From Fratercula arctica (Eukaryota; Chordata; Aves; Charadriiformes; Alcidae), in NCBI GenBank assembly GCA_947846985.1, contig CANTUZ010000021.1:1666711-1730710 (forward strand): 64,000 nt of DNA, in the 5' to 3' direction. The translations under genes and the position numbers were made by a program. Under the pieces are notes generated by a model, which was not told where the DNA came from, did not search any database, and saw only the letters and a program-made list of their open reading frames with translations. This document shows positions 35,158 through 47,835 of the stretch, one piece after another. The stretch's first letter is position 1. Each line of letters starts with the position of its first letter.

Positions 35158-38100
35158 TCAGCACAAGAGCTTCATGGGATGGGGGGTGGGAACAGGGGGG
35201 ACCCTGCGAGGTGCCGCAAGCGATTTGGTGGTGCTCCTGCTGCCTTTCTGGGTGAGAGTGCCCGAGGGACGGTCGGAGGCTGGAAAGAGGAGAGAAGCAG
35301 ATGAGGCAGCTCCTGGGTAAGCAGCAGCAAACCCAGGTCCCCTCCTGACAGGGATGCGGGTGCTGCCACCTCCCTCCTCCATCCCACCCCTCTCCAGGCA
35401 CCCACTGCCCTTCCCCGAGCCTGTGGCTGCAGCCAGGAAGCTGCAAACCCCAAACAGCACCTTCCACCAGCACCAAATGCCCCATTCCAGATATTTTCCC
35501 CCCACCCTGAACTGGAAGGGGGCTGGCACGGCCCCAGTTCGCTGGGGATCCCGAGGCAGGACTCACCCGGGGTGTGGGAGGGCGGCGCAGGTCTCCTGCT
35601 GCTGCTGGGGACGTGGGGGATGCGGCTCCGGAGCTCACCCAGGGAGCGGGAAGTGGTTCTATGGAAGAGAAAAAAGGCCATTTTAAACCCCCGAGGCTGA
35701 GAGCAGAGGTCCCCCGTTGTCCCCAGATGTCACAGGCGAGGGATGGGGCCTGGAGCCCCAGAGGGAGCAGGGGCAGGAGCTGCTGCACGGAGCGCCCTGG
35801 GGCACAGGGTGCCGGCAGCCGTCTCACCTCTCCACTCGCTTCCGCTTCTGTGTGGACGCTTTGGAAACCGAGGAGGGCTTTGGGATGGAGGAACTCTTCA
35901 TGGGAAACACCGGGACGCAGGCTCTGCAGGAAAAGAGGGTTAGTGCCAGGGCCAGATCCTGAGACCCCGCTCTCACGGGGCTGGGAGGCAACAGAAGCCA
36001 CAGGAAACCTGCCTGGTTTTGTGGGGGAAAATAATTCAGACGGGGATAAACCCTCAGGAGATCCACACGGGAGGTGGCAGCCACCCAGCTACTGCTGCTC
36101 CCTGAGGCTGGGCCATTCCCCCGTGCCTCAGTTTCCCCAGTTACCCTCCACAGGGACCATTTCCTAGAGCTAGAGGAGGAGAGAGGGAGACCTAAGGGTG
36201 TCCCACGTTAGCGAGGGCGTGCCAAGCTCTGGATTTGGATGGTCACACACATCCACGCAGCTCTGTAAAAGCCAGAGCCTTGCTGAAGCACCAGCAACAA
36301 CAAAAAACCAAAAAAAACCCCTGGCTCTGCACGGTCCCGACCCTTGCTCCAACCGCCCTGGGAGCGGGGGCGATGCCCCGCCTGCTTCCCCACCAGCGTT
36401 TGTGCTCCTGAAGCCATCTGGAGGATGCTCCTCCATGTCCAAAGGGAAAAGGAGAAATAGATTTCCTTGGAATGCTTTTTATATATCTTTGCAAGCAATT
36501 CACACGCAAGCTCAGGCCGCTGGCTGCCTGTCTGCGGGCCCAGCCTCCCCTCTGAGCCAGGCTGCAGCGATCCACCCAGAGAGCGAGACCATGGAAGGGG
36601 ATCCGCAGCAGCGCGGGTAACCCAGCCAGGGCAGCACTTACTTGGGCGCGACGGGGCCGTCTGGCTTGGTCAGGAAGCTCTGGATGTTGTCCCAGGTGGG
36701 GAATTCGGACAGGCTGAAGGCAACCGGCTCGGCCATGCCGGGTGAACCGCTGACGTTGCAGATCTCGAAAGTCACGTTCAGGTCGCGGACGGGCGCAGCA
36801 GGCAGGGTGCAGCAGTTCTGGGCGGCCGACATCGCCAGGGGCACGCGGCTTTTGGTGACCGTCAGCGGGCAGATTTTGGAGGTGCAACACGACGGCACCA
36901 GGGAGACAAGGGGCGTCTGGGCTGCCGCTTTGAGACAGGGGCTGCCTGGGCTCTGCATTGCTTGGGAAGTCTTGGCTTCTTTCCCACTTCTCCGCTGGCG
37001 TTTTATCCGTGTTTTGAGGCTGCGGGGAGTTGCCGGTTGGGAAGCATTGTCGTTGTTCATCTCAGACCTCCTCCTCTTCCTAGCGGGGCTGGGAGCTGTC
37101 GGCGTGGGACTGGAGAGCGGAGTGAGCTGCTGCAAGCATTGCAGGGCAGCGCTCGGCACAGAGGCACTGGCCACGGCGACAGACGCCGCTGCTGAAGGAG
37201 AGGAGGAGAAACAGAGTCACCTCCCTGCCTGCAGCTCCCAGGCACCCCCAAACCCCAGGGCATCCCCCTCCACCCCCCGTCACAGCTCAGCGAACCCTAC
37301 AGCAGCCATTTGCCAGTGGGTGTTTCCATCAAACCACGTTAAACCCAGAGGAAAAGAGCCAGCACAAATACTCCCGTGCCTTGCCAGCCCTAAAGGCACC
37401 GGATTGGTCCCAGAGCAAGCGCCCCATGGCAGGGCCTGGTCTGTCCCTGGAAAAACAGGCTCTGCAGAGCCCATGGCGTCACCATGGGGTTGGTGTGTTG
37501 GGACTGAGGATGAGGAGGAAGACGCAGGCCACCGGCTGGGAGGCTACAGCCAGGTGGTCTTGGGCAAAATGTACCATGGAGGAATAAACAAGATGGAAAA
37601 AAAAAAAAAAATAAAATGAGGATCAGAACTGCCGCTTTGGTCTCCTGGAGCAGAAATATCACTCACGTTTAAGCTGACTTGCACAAACATGCTGAGCTCC
37701 CCGGAGACAAGGGCTGCTCAGCGGCTTCTGCTGTGCCCCGGGCTGACGGAGATGCTGGCTAGCCTGAATCGCTCTACAAAGCCAGGCCGGAGCCGCCCTC
37801 GGCACAACCCGCTGGGCACCACGTCAGGAGAAACTCATCTCTCTGCCCCGTGCCCACAGCTGGGAGCTGCTCCCACCCCCACCAGCTCCTCCAGCGCACC
37901 CCGAGACAGAGGGGAGGGGACAGCACCCACTGTCCCAAACGCAGACCCTCACCGTCACAGCCCTGCTGCGTGTCCTGGGCTGGGGTGGCCCCGCCGACCT
38001 CTGAGGGTCTATTCGGAGATGTGGCTTGTTCCAGGCTTACACCAGCCCCCTGATGGACCAGGCGCTCCAGTTCCTCGAATTCCAAGACCATGTCAGGAGT

Positions 38101-41100
38101 TAGGAGGTTGGCAGCCTTCAGGAGGGAATATTGCTTTCGGGCAACACTCAGGATAGCGGCTACAAGCCTGGGACAGAGACAGACCCAAGAACCCGTTAGT
38201 AGGTGAGCTTGAGCCAGTATCACCAATACCAGAGGCTCAGCACCACCAGCATCACCTCAGAGACACCTCCTTGAGCGGGGTAGAGCCTATTAGCAGAGTT
38301 TTGGGGGAAGAGAGACAAGCTTTGAAGCTGTGAGATACCCAAGCTGCAAATCTCTTGCTGGACAACCCGAGCTGCACGTTCGCCTGTTGGTTACAAGGGA
38401 CCAAACGGCATGCACAGGCTTTTTGCCGGGCCTCAGACACTCGTTAGCTCAGCTACAGGCAGAGCGGGATCCAGGCACGCGTCAAGGCCAGCCTCCCTCG
38501 AGAGACCTTTCTAAAGAGGTTCATTCCACCAAGATGCTCAGGGCAGAAAGATCCGCAGATGGTGCCACGGGAGCCCTGCCAGGGCAGGGCCTGGGGGAGC
38601 TGAGGCAGGAGGAAAGACTTCGCGGAGGTAATTTCAGGACTAACAACGTGCACTTAAGGCTCACACAGTTGCTGTGCCTGGAAACCTTCATTGCTGGCAT
38701 TTCCAGGACAGATTATCCCATGGGATTAGATCCTCAAGGGCCAAATCCCTTATTTTACAGAGCAGGCAGTCATCTGCAAACTAAGGCCCGATCCCACGTC
38801 CATCTAGACCATCCGTGGGATGGGTACATGCAACACAGGAGGGTGGACAACCGTCCTCTGTAGGCAAACCAGAGGAAGTGGCACATAGGGACGGCACGAG
38901 AACACTCACGTCTCTGTCTGGCTGCTGGACAACCCCTGTAGAAGGCAGCTTGGTTTCTTCAGTTCCAGCTGGCCATCTGACTGGTGGGTTGTTCCGGGGC
39001 TGCTGGGAGGCTTTTCCTCTGGAGCCTGGAGCAACCACCCAAAAGCCCAGGATTAGCCCATATTTGAGCTGAGTTTGGTCCCCAAACTCCCTGTTAGCTG
39101 GGAAGTGAAGGGTTTTCGCTGGCAACTACCGAGCCAGGACCTCAGGCTAAGCTCCTGCCCTCTCCCAGCACGCCCAGTGTGCCCCACGCGGGTATTTGAG
39201 TCCCCTGCTCATCACACCAAGCCCTCCCACGCTGCCCACCCCTTCTCTCACCTCCTCCACCGATTCCAGCTGCAGCCGAACAGGCCACCCAGCTTCCAGC
39301 TCCTGCTGCTCTCCATCACACTCCATCTCATCCTCCAGGGCCAAGCATGTCTTTGGGACAGCTTCCCCCAACCTACAGAAGACAGAGGAGACGACACTGA
39401 GCCAGAGAAGATCCTCTGGTGAAGCCGTCTTTTTGCGTAAGAAGTTTCGGGATGGCTCAAACAGAAGATTTGGCCTTTGGAACCCAGCTTCCCTCAGTGC
39501 TTGCGTGCTGTGGTCCCTCAGGTTCTAACTACACCCGACCACAGTCGATGATGGTGCACACCAGCAGAGAAGCTCACCTGCTTTCTGATGGACACCCAGG
39601 CTCCAACCAGCACTAAAACCCTGCAGGCTCCCTGACCCGGGGGACACCAGGAGGTCACACCGAGCTCTGTCCCTCCTCCTCACCAGACTTACCTGGGCAG
39701 CTCTATCGGGCTGGAGCTGAGGGCAGGCTGTGGCGCCTGGCTCTCTGCCGGCCGGGCAGTGTCCTCGTAGGCACGGAGCTTTGCCCGCAGATCTGCCACC
39801 TGCGAGGAAGGATCATCTCTTGCTTAGATGGTTTCACAACCCCTGGGAGCTCGAAGGTCCACATCCCAAGCAAACCATGGCTAAAGACAGCACCCTGCCC
39901 TCCCTGCCAGCATCTCACCTCTGCTTTCAGCTGCTCGCAGATCACGGCATATTTATTAGTGTGGCAGTCAAAGCTGAGCACGTTGCTCTTCAGCTGCAGA
40001 GACAAGGACAAGGGAGAGGTTAAGGAAGCACTGGGGCAGCATGTGTCCCTCTCCTGACACAGCTCCTCAGCCTCCTCCAGGCTCCAGGGTGGCTGCAGTG
40101 GACACGATCAGTGCTCAGGGACCCACTGTCCTGGTCACAAGCCTTTTTGGGCTCTGGGATGAGGAGCTTTAGCAGAAGACCAGGCACACAATGTCTGCAG
40201 CTTCATCAACCGCTTTCTGCACAGGGCGGCACCCCCAGAGCTGGAAAACTCAAGCTGGAGAAGGGAGGCACCCACTAACGTACCCCACCACACACCAGGC
40301 TCCTTCCCACCCATCCCCAGCAGCTCCCAAACACACGGCAGATCATCATCACAACCCCAGGTCCTCACCGACAGCTTGATGTCCTTGGCCCGGTTGGCGT
40401 ATTTGAGCGTGTTGTAGGTGTCCTCGTAGGCCAGCACGCAGGGACTCACCGCGGCGATCATAATGGTGCGGCAGTTGCCACCAATGGAGTCCTTCAGCAA
40501 GCGCGTGAGCTTGCTGTCCCGGTACGGGATGTGGGTTTTCTTGCTCTGTACCAAGAGATCAAGAGTCTGCTCAGCTTTTGGCTCTTGGGCGCTCAGCTCC
40601 GAATCCCGTGTCACAAGGCAACGGCCATGCTCATCCCACGGCATTTCTTGGAGCCCAGCACAGGCTGCCGTTCTCACCACACCAGCCAGACCATTGCTGG
40701 AAGACACCCCTCGCATTCACCCTCCCCGGAGAGCCAGAGCCCGGCAGGGCCACGTGATCAGCGTTACCTTCGCATCAGCCAGCGCATTGATGACGTTGAT
40801 GAGGGCCAGCAGTGAGCGGTTGATGTTGGCACCCTCCCGGAGCCTCTCACCCTTGGCGTTGGTGACTGAAGCTCGTTCCGAGCCTGCCAAGTCGATCAAG
40901 CTCATCTTGGCCACTTGCAGATCCCGAGCAAGGCCACCAATGCGGTCCTGCTGCTTCACGTAGATCTGCGAGGACAGAGATCGGTGAGGCTGCAGCTCAC
41001 CAAGGTACCCAGGGTTGCTGGTTGGAGGCAGCACCACCAGTTTCAATGTTTATAAAAGGATGGCAAAGAGGACCACACAGGCTGTGAGATCGAGCAGAGG

Positions 41101-44100
41101 AGCCCAGCACACTGAGAAGACAAGCCAAAAACTTGGCAACGACACAAGTAGCAAAGCCACGGAAAGGATCTCGCAAGAAGTGACAGAGTTACGGAAAACA
41201 ATCAGCATCTCCTACGCTTGCTGAGCGAGCAGGGTCCAGCTCGTTGGGTCCCTGAAGGGCAGCACGCTAACCCAGCGCCCCGGCATGACCCTGGAAGTGC
41301 TCATGTACACGGCAGCCCCAGCCCTGACTCTGACTGTGAATTTTGCCAGCAAACTCTGAAGGCAATGGGGGCTGCAAGCCCCCAGACACGATCTGGCAGT
41401 GCCCTCACGGAGGCATCCAGCCAGGGCTCTCTGTGCTGAGCCCAGTTCCCGGCTGGTGTGGGCAAGGAGGGACACAGCCACCGAGACTCCCCTGGCAGCA
41501 TCACTTCATAACTTCCCCTTTTGCATCTCTAAAGATCTCCCAGGAGAAGCAAACGCTTTGCCCACCACCCCGTAACAGCCTCAGCCCCCCAGGTGCAACT
41601 CCTGCATGGACTGGAGGTGCCACAGAGGCTGGTAACTGGTCCTGCGTCCTCACCAGACCACGGTTCGCCTGCCGGGATGCAGAGCCGGCAGCGGGAAGGG
41701 CACATTTCCAACACAGCTAATGGATTCGCGGCAGGCAGGAATCCAGCACCCACCGACAAGCCCAGCTGGGAAGCCGGCTGGGAAAGCATCCAGACACCTG
41801 GACTTCCCCCTTGCAAGCAGCAACAGGCAAAGCACCAGGTCCAGACTGAAATTACAGTCAGAGCCCTCCGTCTCCCCACGTAGCCGTGACGGCCCTGCTA
41901 ATTCGGGGAAAGGCCTGGTTGGAATTGAAATCAACAGGCAGGTTTGTGCAGGGGAGCACTGAGAAAGCAGGGGGCAAATTTACAGACTGCCCCCCAGGAG
42001 AGTGTAATTCCTGGCTCGGTGCTGTGAGGGGACACGACAGAGGAGACAGCAGCCTGCCCGTGGCACCTGGGGGGAGGAACACGCACGAGCCAGCGATAAC
42101 TGGCCCCCCCTTTGTTCTGGGTCAGGTTTTAGGTATGGCTCCCCCACGCCAAGTCGACAAGAGTCAAAAGCCCAAAGTGAAATTTCAGCTCTTGGGGGAT
42201 GTAACAGCAAGCTGGGAGTACGGGGCTGCCCAGGAAACATGTCCACCAGCACCACCAGTACGTGCTGTCCTGCTGCAGCACTGGCTAGTGGCCTGCCCAG
42301 CCCCGTTCCTCTTTTTTCAGAGCCATGACCACTCTGGTTTTCCCCATGGCACAGCAGGAGCAGCAGCAGGAAACCTGCAACACTGGTCCTTGCAGAGGCT
42401 TGCTCTCTAGTCCCCTTTTTGGCACAGCTCCCGAGCGATACCGCAACCACCGGTCCTCACCTGGAAGATGGCGTGCGAGCGGGAGGAGGTGGCGTTGGCA
42501 TCAGTGGGATGCTGCGTCCGGTTTTTGTTGCCATTGGCCAACATCTGCAGGAGCTGCTCTGCCGACGCGGGCTGGGAGAGAACGGGCAGAGGGGAGGTGT
42601 CAGCACATCCCGAACGCAGGCACTGAGACGCCGAGCAGCCGTGGCGACACAGGCTGAGGCATCCCGCAGCTCCGTGGGGCTCATTTCAGCTCGGGGTCAC
42701 GTTTGCTGCCAGCCAAGAGCCATGCAGGCAGCAACCCCGTATCTTCACACCCCACCGTGTCCCCAGGACACGTGGTTGCTTTCAGAACTGGCGTAGGCAG
42801 TGCCCATTTTTATACCCACCTGATGGAAGGAGAGACCTTGAACCACGACTCCTTTTTCAGGATCCTCCCGAATGGCCAGAGGGCCCTTGGGCTCCAGCAG
42901 GTCGTGAATCTGTTCATTGTACACCTGGAGCAGGGAACTCGATGTAAGGCTGAGGTTTGGTTCCCCGACAGCCAGCAGAGAGAGGAGCTTTGTACCCCAG
43001 GGTCATGCACAACCTGTGTCCCCAACACCACCTCCGGGACCTGGAGAGCAGCTGATGGTGCTCTAAACACAGAGGACAGCTTGGGAGGGCTTTACTGGCA
43101 AGACACCACGCCACCGCTCCTCTAAAGCCCTTTCAGCCAGGAATCCCTCATCCCTATGGGGACCACGGCACAGAAGAAAAAATTCCCTGACTCCAGATGG
43201 GAGAAACCAGCAGCACCAGTTCACCAAACTGGGTGGGTGACCCTGCTTCCAGTCAGGCTCTAGGGCTGCCCTGGTGACACTGGGCACAGCTGGCAGCCTG
43301 GAGCGTGGCACTATGGGCTCCAGATCAACCCCAAATCTTAGCAAAAGCGACCCAGAGGCAGGAGAGGACACGGCTCGGCGGCAGCGTACCTCCTGGTAGG
43401 AGACGAGGACCTCGCAGCTCTTCTCCTCCTTCCTGGCCTCGATCCTCTTGTAGAGCTCCACCATGGTGAGGTACATGATGCCGGGGTTTTTCTCTGAGCC
43501 CAGCATGGTGTAGGTTTTTCCCGCTCCAGTTGCGCCGTAGGCAAACACTGGGAGGAGAAAAGGGTAGACGGTGGAAACGATTGTTAACTAACGGGAGCGG
43601 CGTAGGGAGTGCGGGAGAGGAGAGCTTCCCGCAGCAACCCCTGCAGCGGGGGTCGCTCGCAGGCTTTGCGGAGGTGAGGCAAAGCTAATTACCCTCCATG
43701 CTGGCTGCACTACCTGTTAGTGCAGTTGTTTTTTTTTTTTTCCTTGTTTCGGCCTCTCTAATTTATCAGACAGAGACAGAGCGAGTGCCCAAACCATCAT
43801 CTGCTTCGATGCTCAAGTCACCCCTGAACCTTCCCCTTTAACAAGCTGAGCTGCCCCGTTCCCCCATCTCTCGCCAGAAGGTGTTTCTTCTTCCAGACCT
43901 TGTAATTCATCTCACTTTTCCCCCCATCCTTCAACACCCTCTTTGAAGCATCACCATCAGAGCAGGACACACTTATCTAGAGAGCCTCAGCCCTTCTCCC
44001 CATTAGCAGCACTCGGTGCTTCACAACTCTCTTATTTAAGGATCCCAGAGTTATTTTATGCAGATAGAGACACGAGCCGTGCCTGCCAGGTGGGCACGGT

Positions 44101-46587
44101 GACAGAGGCAGCCTTCAGCAGCTCGCAGAGCATGCTGGAGAGCCAGGAATAGCATCCTCCGGTCCCAGTACCCGGCCCAGAACATGATTAGACAGGAGAG
44201 TGGTCGTCTCCCGCTCGGTGCCTGCCTTGCAGAAGTGATGGGCTCGTTAAGCCGCTCGTCGGCTGACAGCCTGCGAACAGCACAAGGGTCTGTGGTGGCC
44301 GGCGAGGAGCTTTCAGACCCAGCACGGAGCTTTCCAGACCCGGCTTTGCGGTGCTGCCAGCCTGGGAGACACAGGCAAGGGGCACAGCAGCACCCAAAGA
44401 ACCCTGAGATGTGTCTGCTCCATCCCAGATCCCATCCCGAAACTCAGCATCCTCCCAAAGCTCTGCCCGTTATGGCGATTTGGGATGGGAAGGGATGGTG
44501 AAACCAAGGTGCTCTTTGTGCCATGGATCCACCTGATTTCTTCCCATCCTTCCCACCCTATGAGAGCAGAGAGCAAGCGATCCTCATCCCTTGAAATGCC
44601 TGGAAAGTGTCTGCCCAGCCTCATTTTCTACCCCAACGCCCACCTCCATCCTCCATATCCCATCTCCGAGGGTGCCAAGCACTGCTGCAGCCTCCAGTAT
44701 CACAGAACCACAGAAGAGCCCGGGCTGGGAGGGACCTGAAGAGACCATCTGGTTCCAGCTTTTGTGGGAATCAGAGTCATAGAATTGCCTGGGTTGTAGG
44801 AGACCTTTCAGATCATCCAGTCCAACCATCAAAAAAAGGAAAAAGGAGCCTGGATGAGATTATCTTGTACCCTGTCCAGTAGCATCTCGAACACCTCCAG
44901 CCATGGGGACTCCCCTATGTCCCTGGGAAGGTTGTTCCATCACTGTAAAAAGTGTTTTTCTTCCATTGAAATGAAACCTCTCTCAATGCAACATGTACCT
45001 GTTGCCTCTTGTCATCTTCAGGATGACAGAAACTCCATCCTCTCTGCAGCCACCCTTGAAGTACTCAACAACTGATGAGGTCTGCCCTGAGCCTTCTCTT
45101 CTGCAGGGAGAAGAGCCCCAACTCCTGCAGTCTTTCCCCCTCGGACAGGATCTCCAGCCTCCTCTGGACCTTCTCCACTCTGCCTGCGTCCTGCTGGAGC
45201 TGGGTGGCCTAGAGCTGGACGCAGCACCCCGAGTGCAGCCTGTCAACCAGCTGGTGAGATGATCTGCCTCAGCTAGAAATGTCACGGTGGATGCAGCCCA
45301 AGATCTCGCCTTCACCGCTGCTGCAGCACACTGCGACTCCCATTCAGCTCCTTGTCTGCCAGGACCTCCAGGTCCCTCCCTGTACTGGGCTCCTGGGTTA
45401 TCCCATCCCTGGTGCAGGACTTTGCACTCCTCTGTGTTAAAACTTCACACCGTTCTTCCTCGCCTGCTTTTCCAGCCCGGCCAGATCTCACCCTGCCTGC
45501 TCCAGCTGAGACCCTACCTGGTCCAGCTCTGGGGACCCCAGTACAAGGAAGATACGGGCCCATCAGAGCCGGTCCAGAAAACGATCCAAGGGCTGGAACA
45601 GCTCCACTACGGAGAGAGGCTGAGCTTGTTCAATCTGGAGAAGAGAAGGCTGCGGGGGGACCTTATTGTGGCCTTTCAATGTATTAAGGGGGCTGACAAG
45701 AAAGAGAGAAAGAGACCTAGGGCCTGTAGTGACAGGATGAGGAGCAACGGTTTTTAACTGACAAAAAGAAGGTTAGATTGGATATCAGGAAGAAATGTTT
45801 TACTCTGAGGGTGGTGAGGCACTGGAACAGGTTGCGCAGGGAGGTTGTGACTGCCCCATCCCTGGAGGGGTTCAAGGCCAGGTTGGACGGGGCTTGGAGC
45901 AACCTGGTCCGGTGGGAGGTGTCCCTGCCCAGGGCAGGGGGTGGAACGAGATGGTTTTTAAGGTCCCTTCCAACCCAAACCATTCTGTGATTCAGTAAGA
46001 ACGCTTCACGTTTCACTTCCCCTCATTTACCTGCCAAGATTATGTGACATTTCCATATCAGGATTGTCCCTGTCCTGATCACACTTGCAACCACTCCAGT
46101 TTGGTGCCACCAACAAGTTTAAGGCTATACCTTTTTGTGTTGATGGTGTGTCCCCCCCCCCAACTGCTTGAGGGCTTCCTAAATAAAACCACAGCTCTGC
46201 TGAGCCCACCCAGCCTGGGAGGGATGGAGCAGGAGCTCCTGCAAGGATAAGAGGCGCTTGCTGGCTCTTACCGGAGCAGTTGTAGCCATTGAGGACACTG
46301 TCCAACACGTCGCGGGTGGTGTGTTGGAACACCTCCTCCTGTGTGGCCTTCTCCCCAAAAACACGGTCGAAGGCGAACTTCAGGTCCTTGCCCTGGTGCT
46401 TGGGCCCACGGGCAGGCAGCATGCCGCCTGAGGCACCGCCAGGCTCCTCGGGGTCGAAGACGAGGATGTGTTGGTCTACGACGCGCAGGACGGGGTGCGC
46501 AGCCCGCTCTCGCTCGCAGGGGGCAGAGGGTCGCACCCGCACCACCACGGTCACGCTGCCCTCCTCAGGAGGGGGGCCCAGTGCCAT
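35158..46587 (-). CDS. KIF18B: KIF18B, kinesin-8 mitotic motor
   Basis: KIF18B is a plus-end-directed kinesin-8 that restrains astral microtubules in mitosis. Fifteen coding exons on the minus strand are 46587-46272, 43547-43390, 42924-42820, 42571-42461, 40965-40768, 40545-40369, 39993-39919, 39799-39693, 39372-39252, 39025-38910, 38167-37953, 37191-36642, 35923-35828, 35658-35567 and 35279-35158. All phases agree and give 852 aa. The motor has GATGAGKT (110-117), SSRSH (222-226) and DLAGSE (255-260), with the neck around [16 protein letters not shown]. The conserved [14 protein letters not shown] segment is in the 37953-38167 exon, and a basic KRRR-type nuclear signal and SRVPL motif in the 550-bp exon. 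In-frame ATGs also occur at 46614 and 46668 in the same exon; 46587 aligns best with the family start. The last 40 codons are poorly conserved, so the final exon is less certain. Confidence 0.95.
44697..44765 (-). mobile_element. CR1 LINE 3'-end fragment
   Basis: In KIF18B intron 1 of the coding region: 'tatcacagaaccacag' followed by 'gggctgggagggacctgaag' and 'ccatctggttcc' is a decayed reverse-complement CR1 3' end. It abuts a second CR1 fragment to its right. Confidence 0.65.
44774..45497 (-). mobile_element. CR1 LINE, truncated antisense copy
   Basis: Starts with a CR1 3' end ('agtcatagaattgcctgggttg', then 'tcatccagtccaacc'). It continues through typical CR1 body text such as 'ggttgttccatcactg', 'gagccttctcttctgcag' and 'ccaggacctccaggtccctcc'. 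About 720 bp, no intact reading frame. Confidence 0.85.
45580..45995 (+). mobile_element. CR1 LINE, truncated sense copy
   Basis: Opposite in orientation to the preceding CR1 fragment. It reads 'gctgagcttgttcaatctgg' and 'gatatcaggaagaaatg', then the classic 3' end 'aaggtcccttccaacccaaa' and 'cattctgtgattc'. It is less decayed than the left neighbour, suggesting a younger insertion. Confidence 0.9.
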
Positions 46588-46889
46588 GGGGACAGTGGGG
46601 AGCTGGGGTGGGGACATGATGCCGGCCGCAGGACACAGCTCTGGGCTGGAACGTCCGGAGGGTCTCATGCACTCTGGTGGGGGGGGGAACATGGGTCAGC
46701 CAGGGGGTGATGCAGTGGAGGTGGAGGCCAAGGCCTTGCACCCCCACCCCACAGCCTGCTCCCACCCCCTCCCTGTGCTAACCCCTACCAGTGCCCCTAT
46801 AGCCACCCTTATAACCCCTCAATGGCCCCACACCCCCTTCGGGCCCCCCATCCTCCCCAACAACGGTTCATCCCGTTTTGGGCCCCTAT

Positions 46890-47640
46890 AGCCCCTGTGA
46901 CACCCCTGCCCGCTAACACCATCAGAACACCCCAGCCTGTCCCCCCTCACCTCCAGGGCCCTATAGCCCCCCTGCCCCCTCAGCCACACGCCCCCTCCAG
47001 GCCCCTATAGCCCCCTTCCCCCAGTTATATCCCTCCTCCAGGCACCTATAGCCCCCTGCCCCCAGTTATATCCCTCCTCCAGGCACCTATAGCCCCCTTC
47101 CCCCAGCCACACACCCCCTCCAGGCCCCCATAGCTCCTATAGCCACACAACCCCCCTCCATGCCCCGATAGTCCATCCCCCCACTTCAGCTGCACCCCAC
47201 CTCCGTGGCCCTATCGCCCCCTCCCCACAACCACACCCCCCCTCGATGGCCCTATCGCCCCCTCCCCACAGCCACACCCCCCCTCGATGGCCCTATCGCC
47301 CCCTCCCCACAGCCACACCCCCCCTCGATGGCCCTATCGCCCCCTCCCCACAGCCACACCCCCCTCGATGGCCCTATCGCCCCCTCCCCACAGCCACAAT
47401 CCCCCTCGATGGCCCTATCGCCCCCTCCCCACAGCCACACCCCCCCTCGATGGCCCTATCGCCCCCTCCCCACAGCCACACCCCCCCTCGATGGCCCTAC
47501 CGCCCCCTCCCCACAGCCACACCCCCCCTCGATGGCCCTATCGCCCCCTCCCCACAGCCACACCCCCCCTCGATGGCCCTATCGCCCCCTCCCCACAGCC
47601 ACACCCCTCCTCCAGGCCCCTCAGCCCCGTTCCGCCCCGC
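46890..47640. repeat. 41-bp minisatellite in the first KIF18B intron
   Basis: From about 47205 to 47612 there are about ten near-identical 41-bp units containing 'gatggccctatcgccccc' and 'tccccacagccacac'. The left part (46890-47200) has older, diverged copies with 'ggcccctatagccccc' and 'cagttatatccctcctcc'. There are no unique spacers between units. The array sits between the non-coding first exon and the first coding exon. Proline/histidine-rich open frames across it are artefacts. Confidence 0.92.
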
Positions 47641-47835
47641 CCAGGGCCCTTCCTACCGCCCCCGGGGCCCCCCCCAGCGCCTCCTCCCGGACACTGCGCG
47701 GCTCCCCCGGGCGCTACAGACCCTGCCCGCTCCCCCGGGCCCCCGCATCCCCCTCCCGGGCCCCCATTTCCCTCCCGGGCCCCCCTTTTCCCCCGGCTCC
47801 ATCGACATTTCCCCGCCACCCCCACCGGTGCTCAC

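Noticed and set aside
46690..46692. ATG at 46692 as the KIF18B start
   Set aside because: It lies upstream of the splice acceptor, within the intron's polypyrimidine tract, so it is not in the mRNA.
47205..47612. Regular direct repeats resembling a CRISPR array
   Set aside because: Units are contiguous with no unique spacers, and the sequence is a vertebrate intron.
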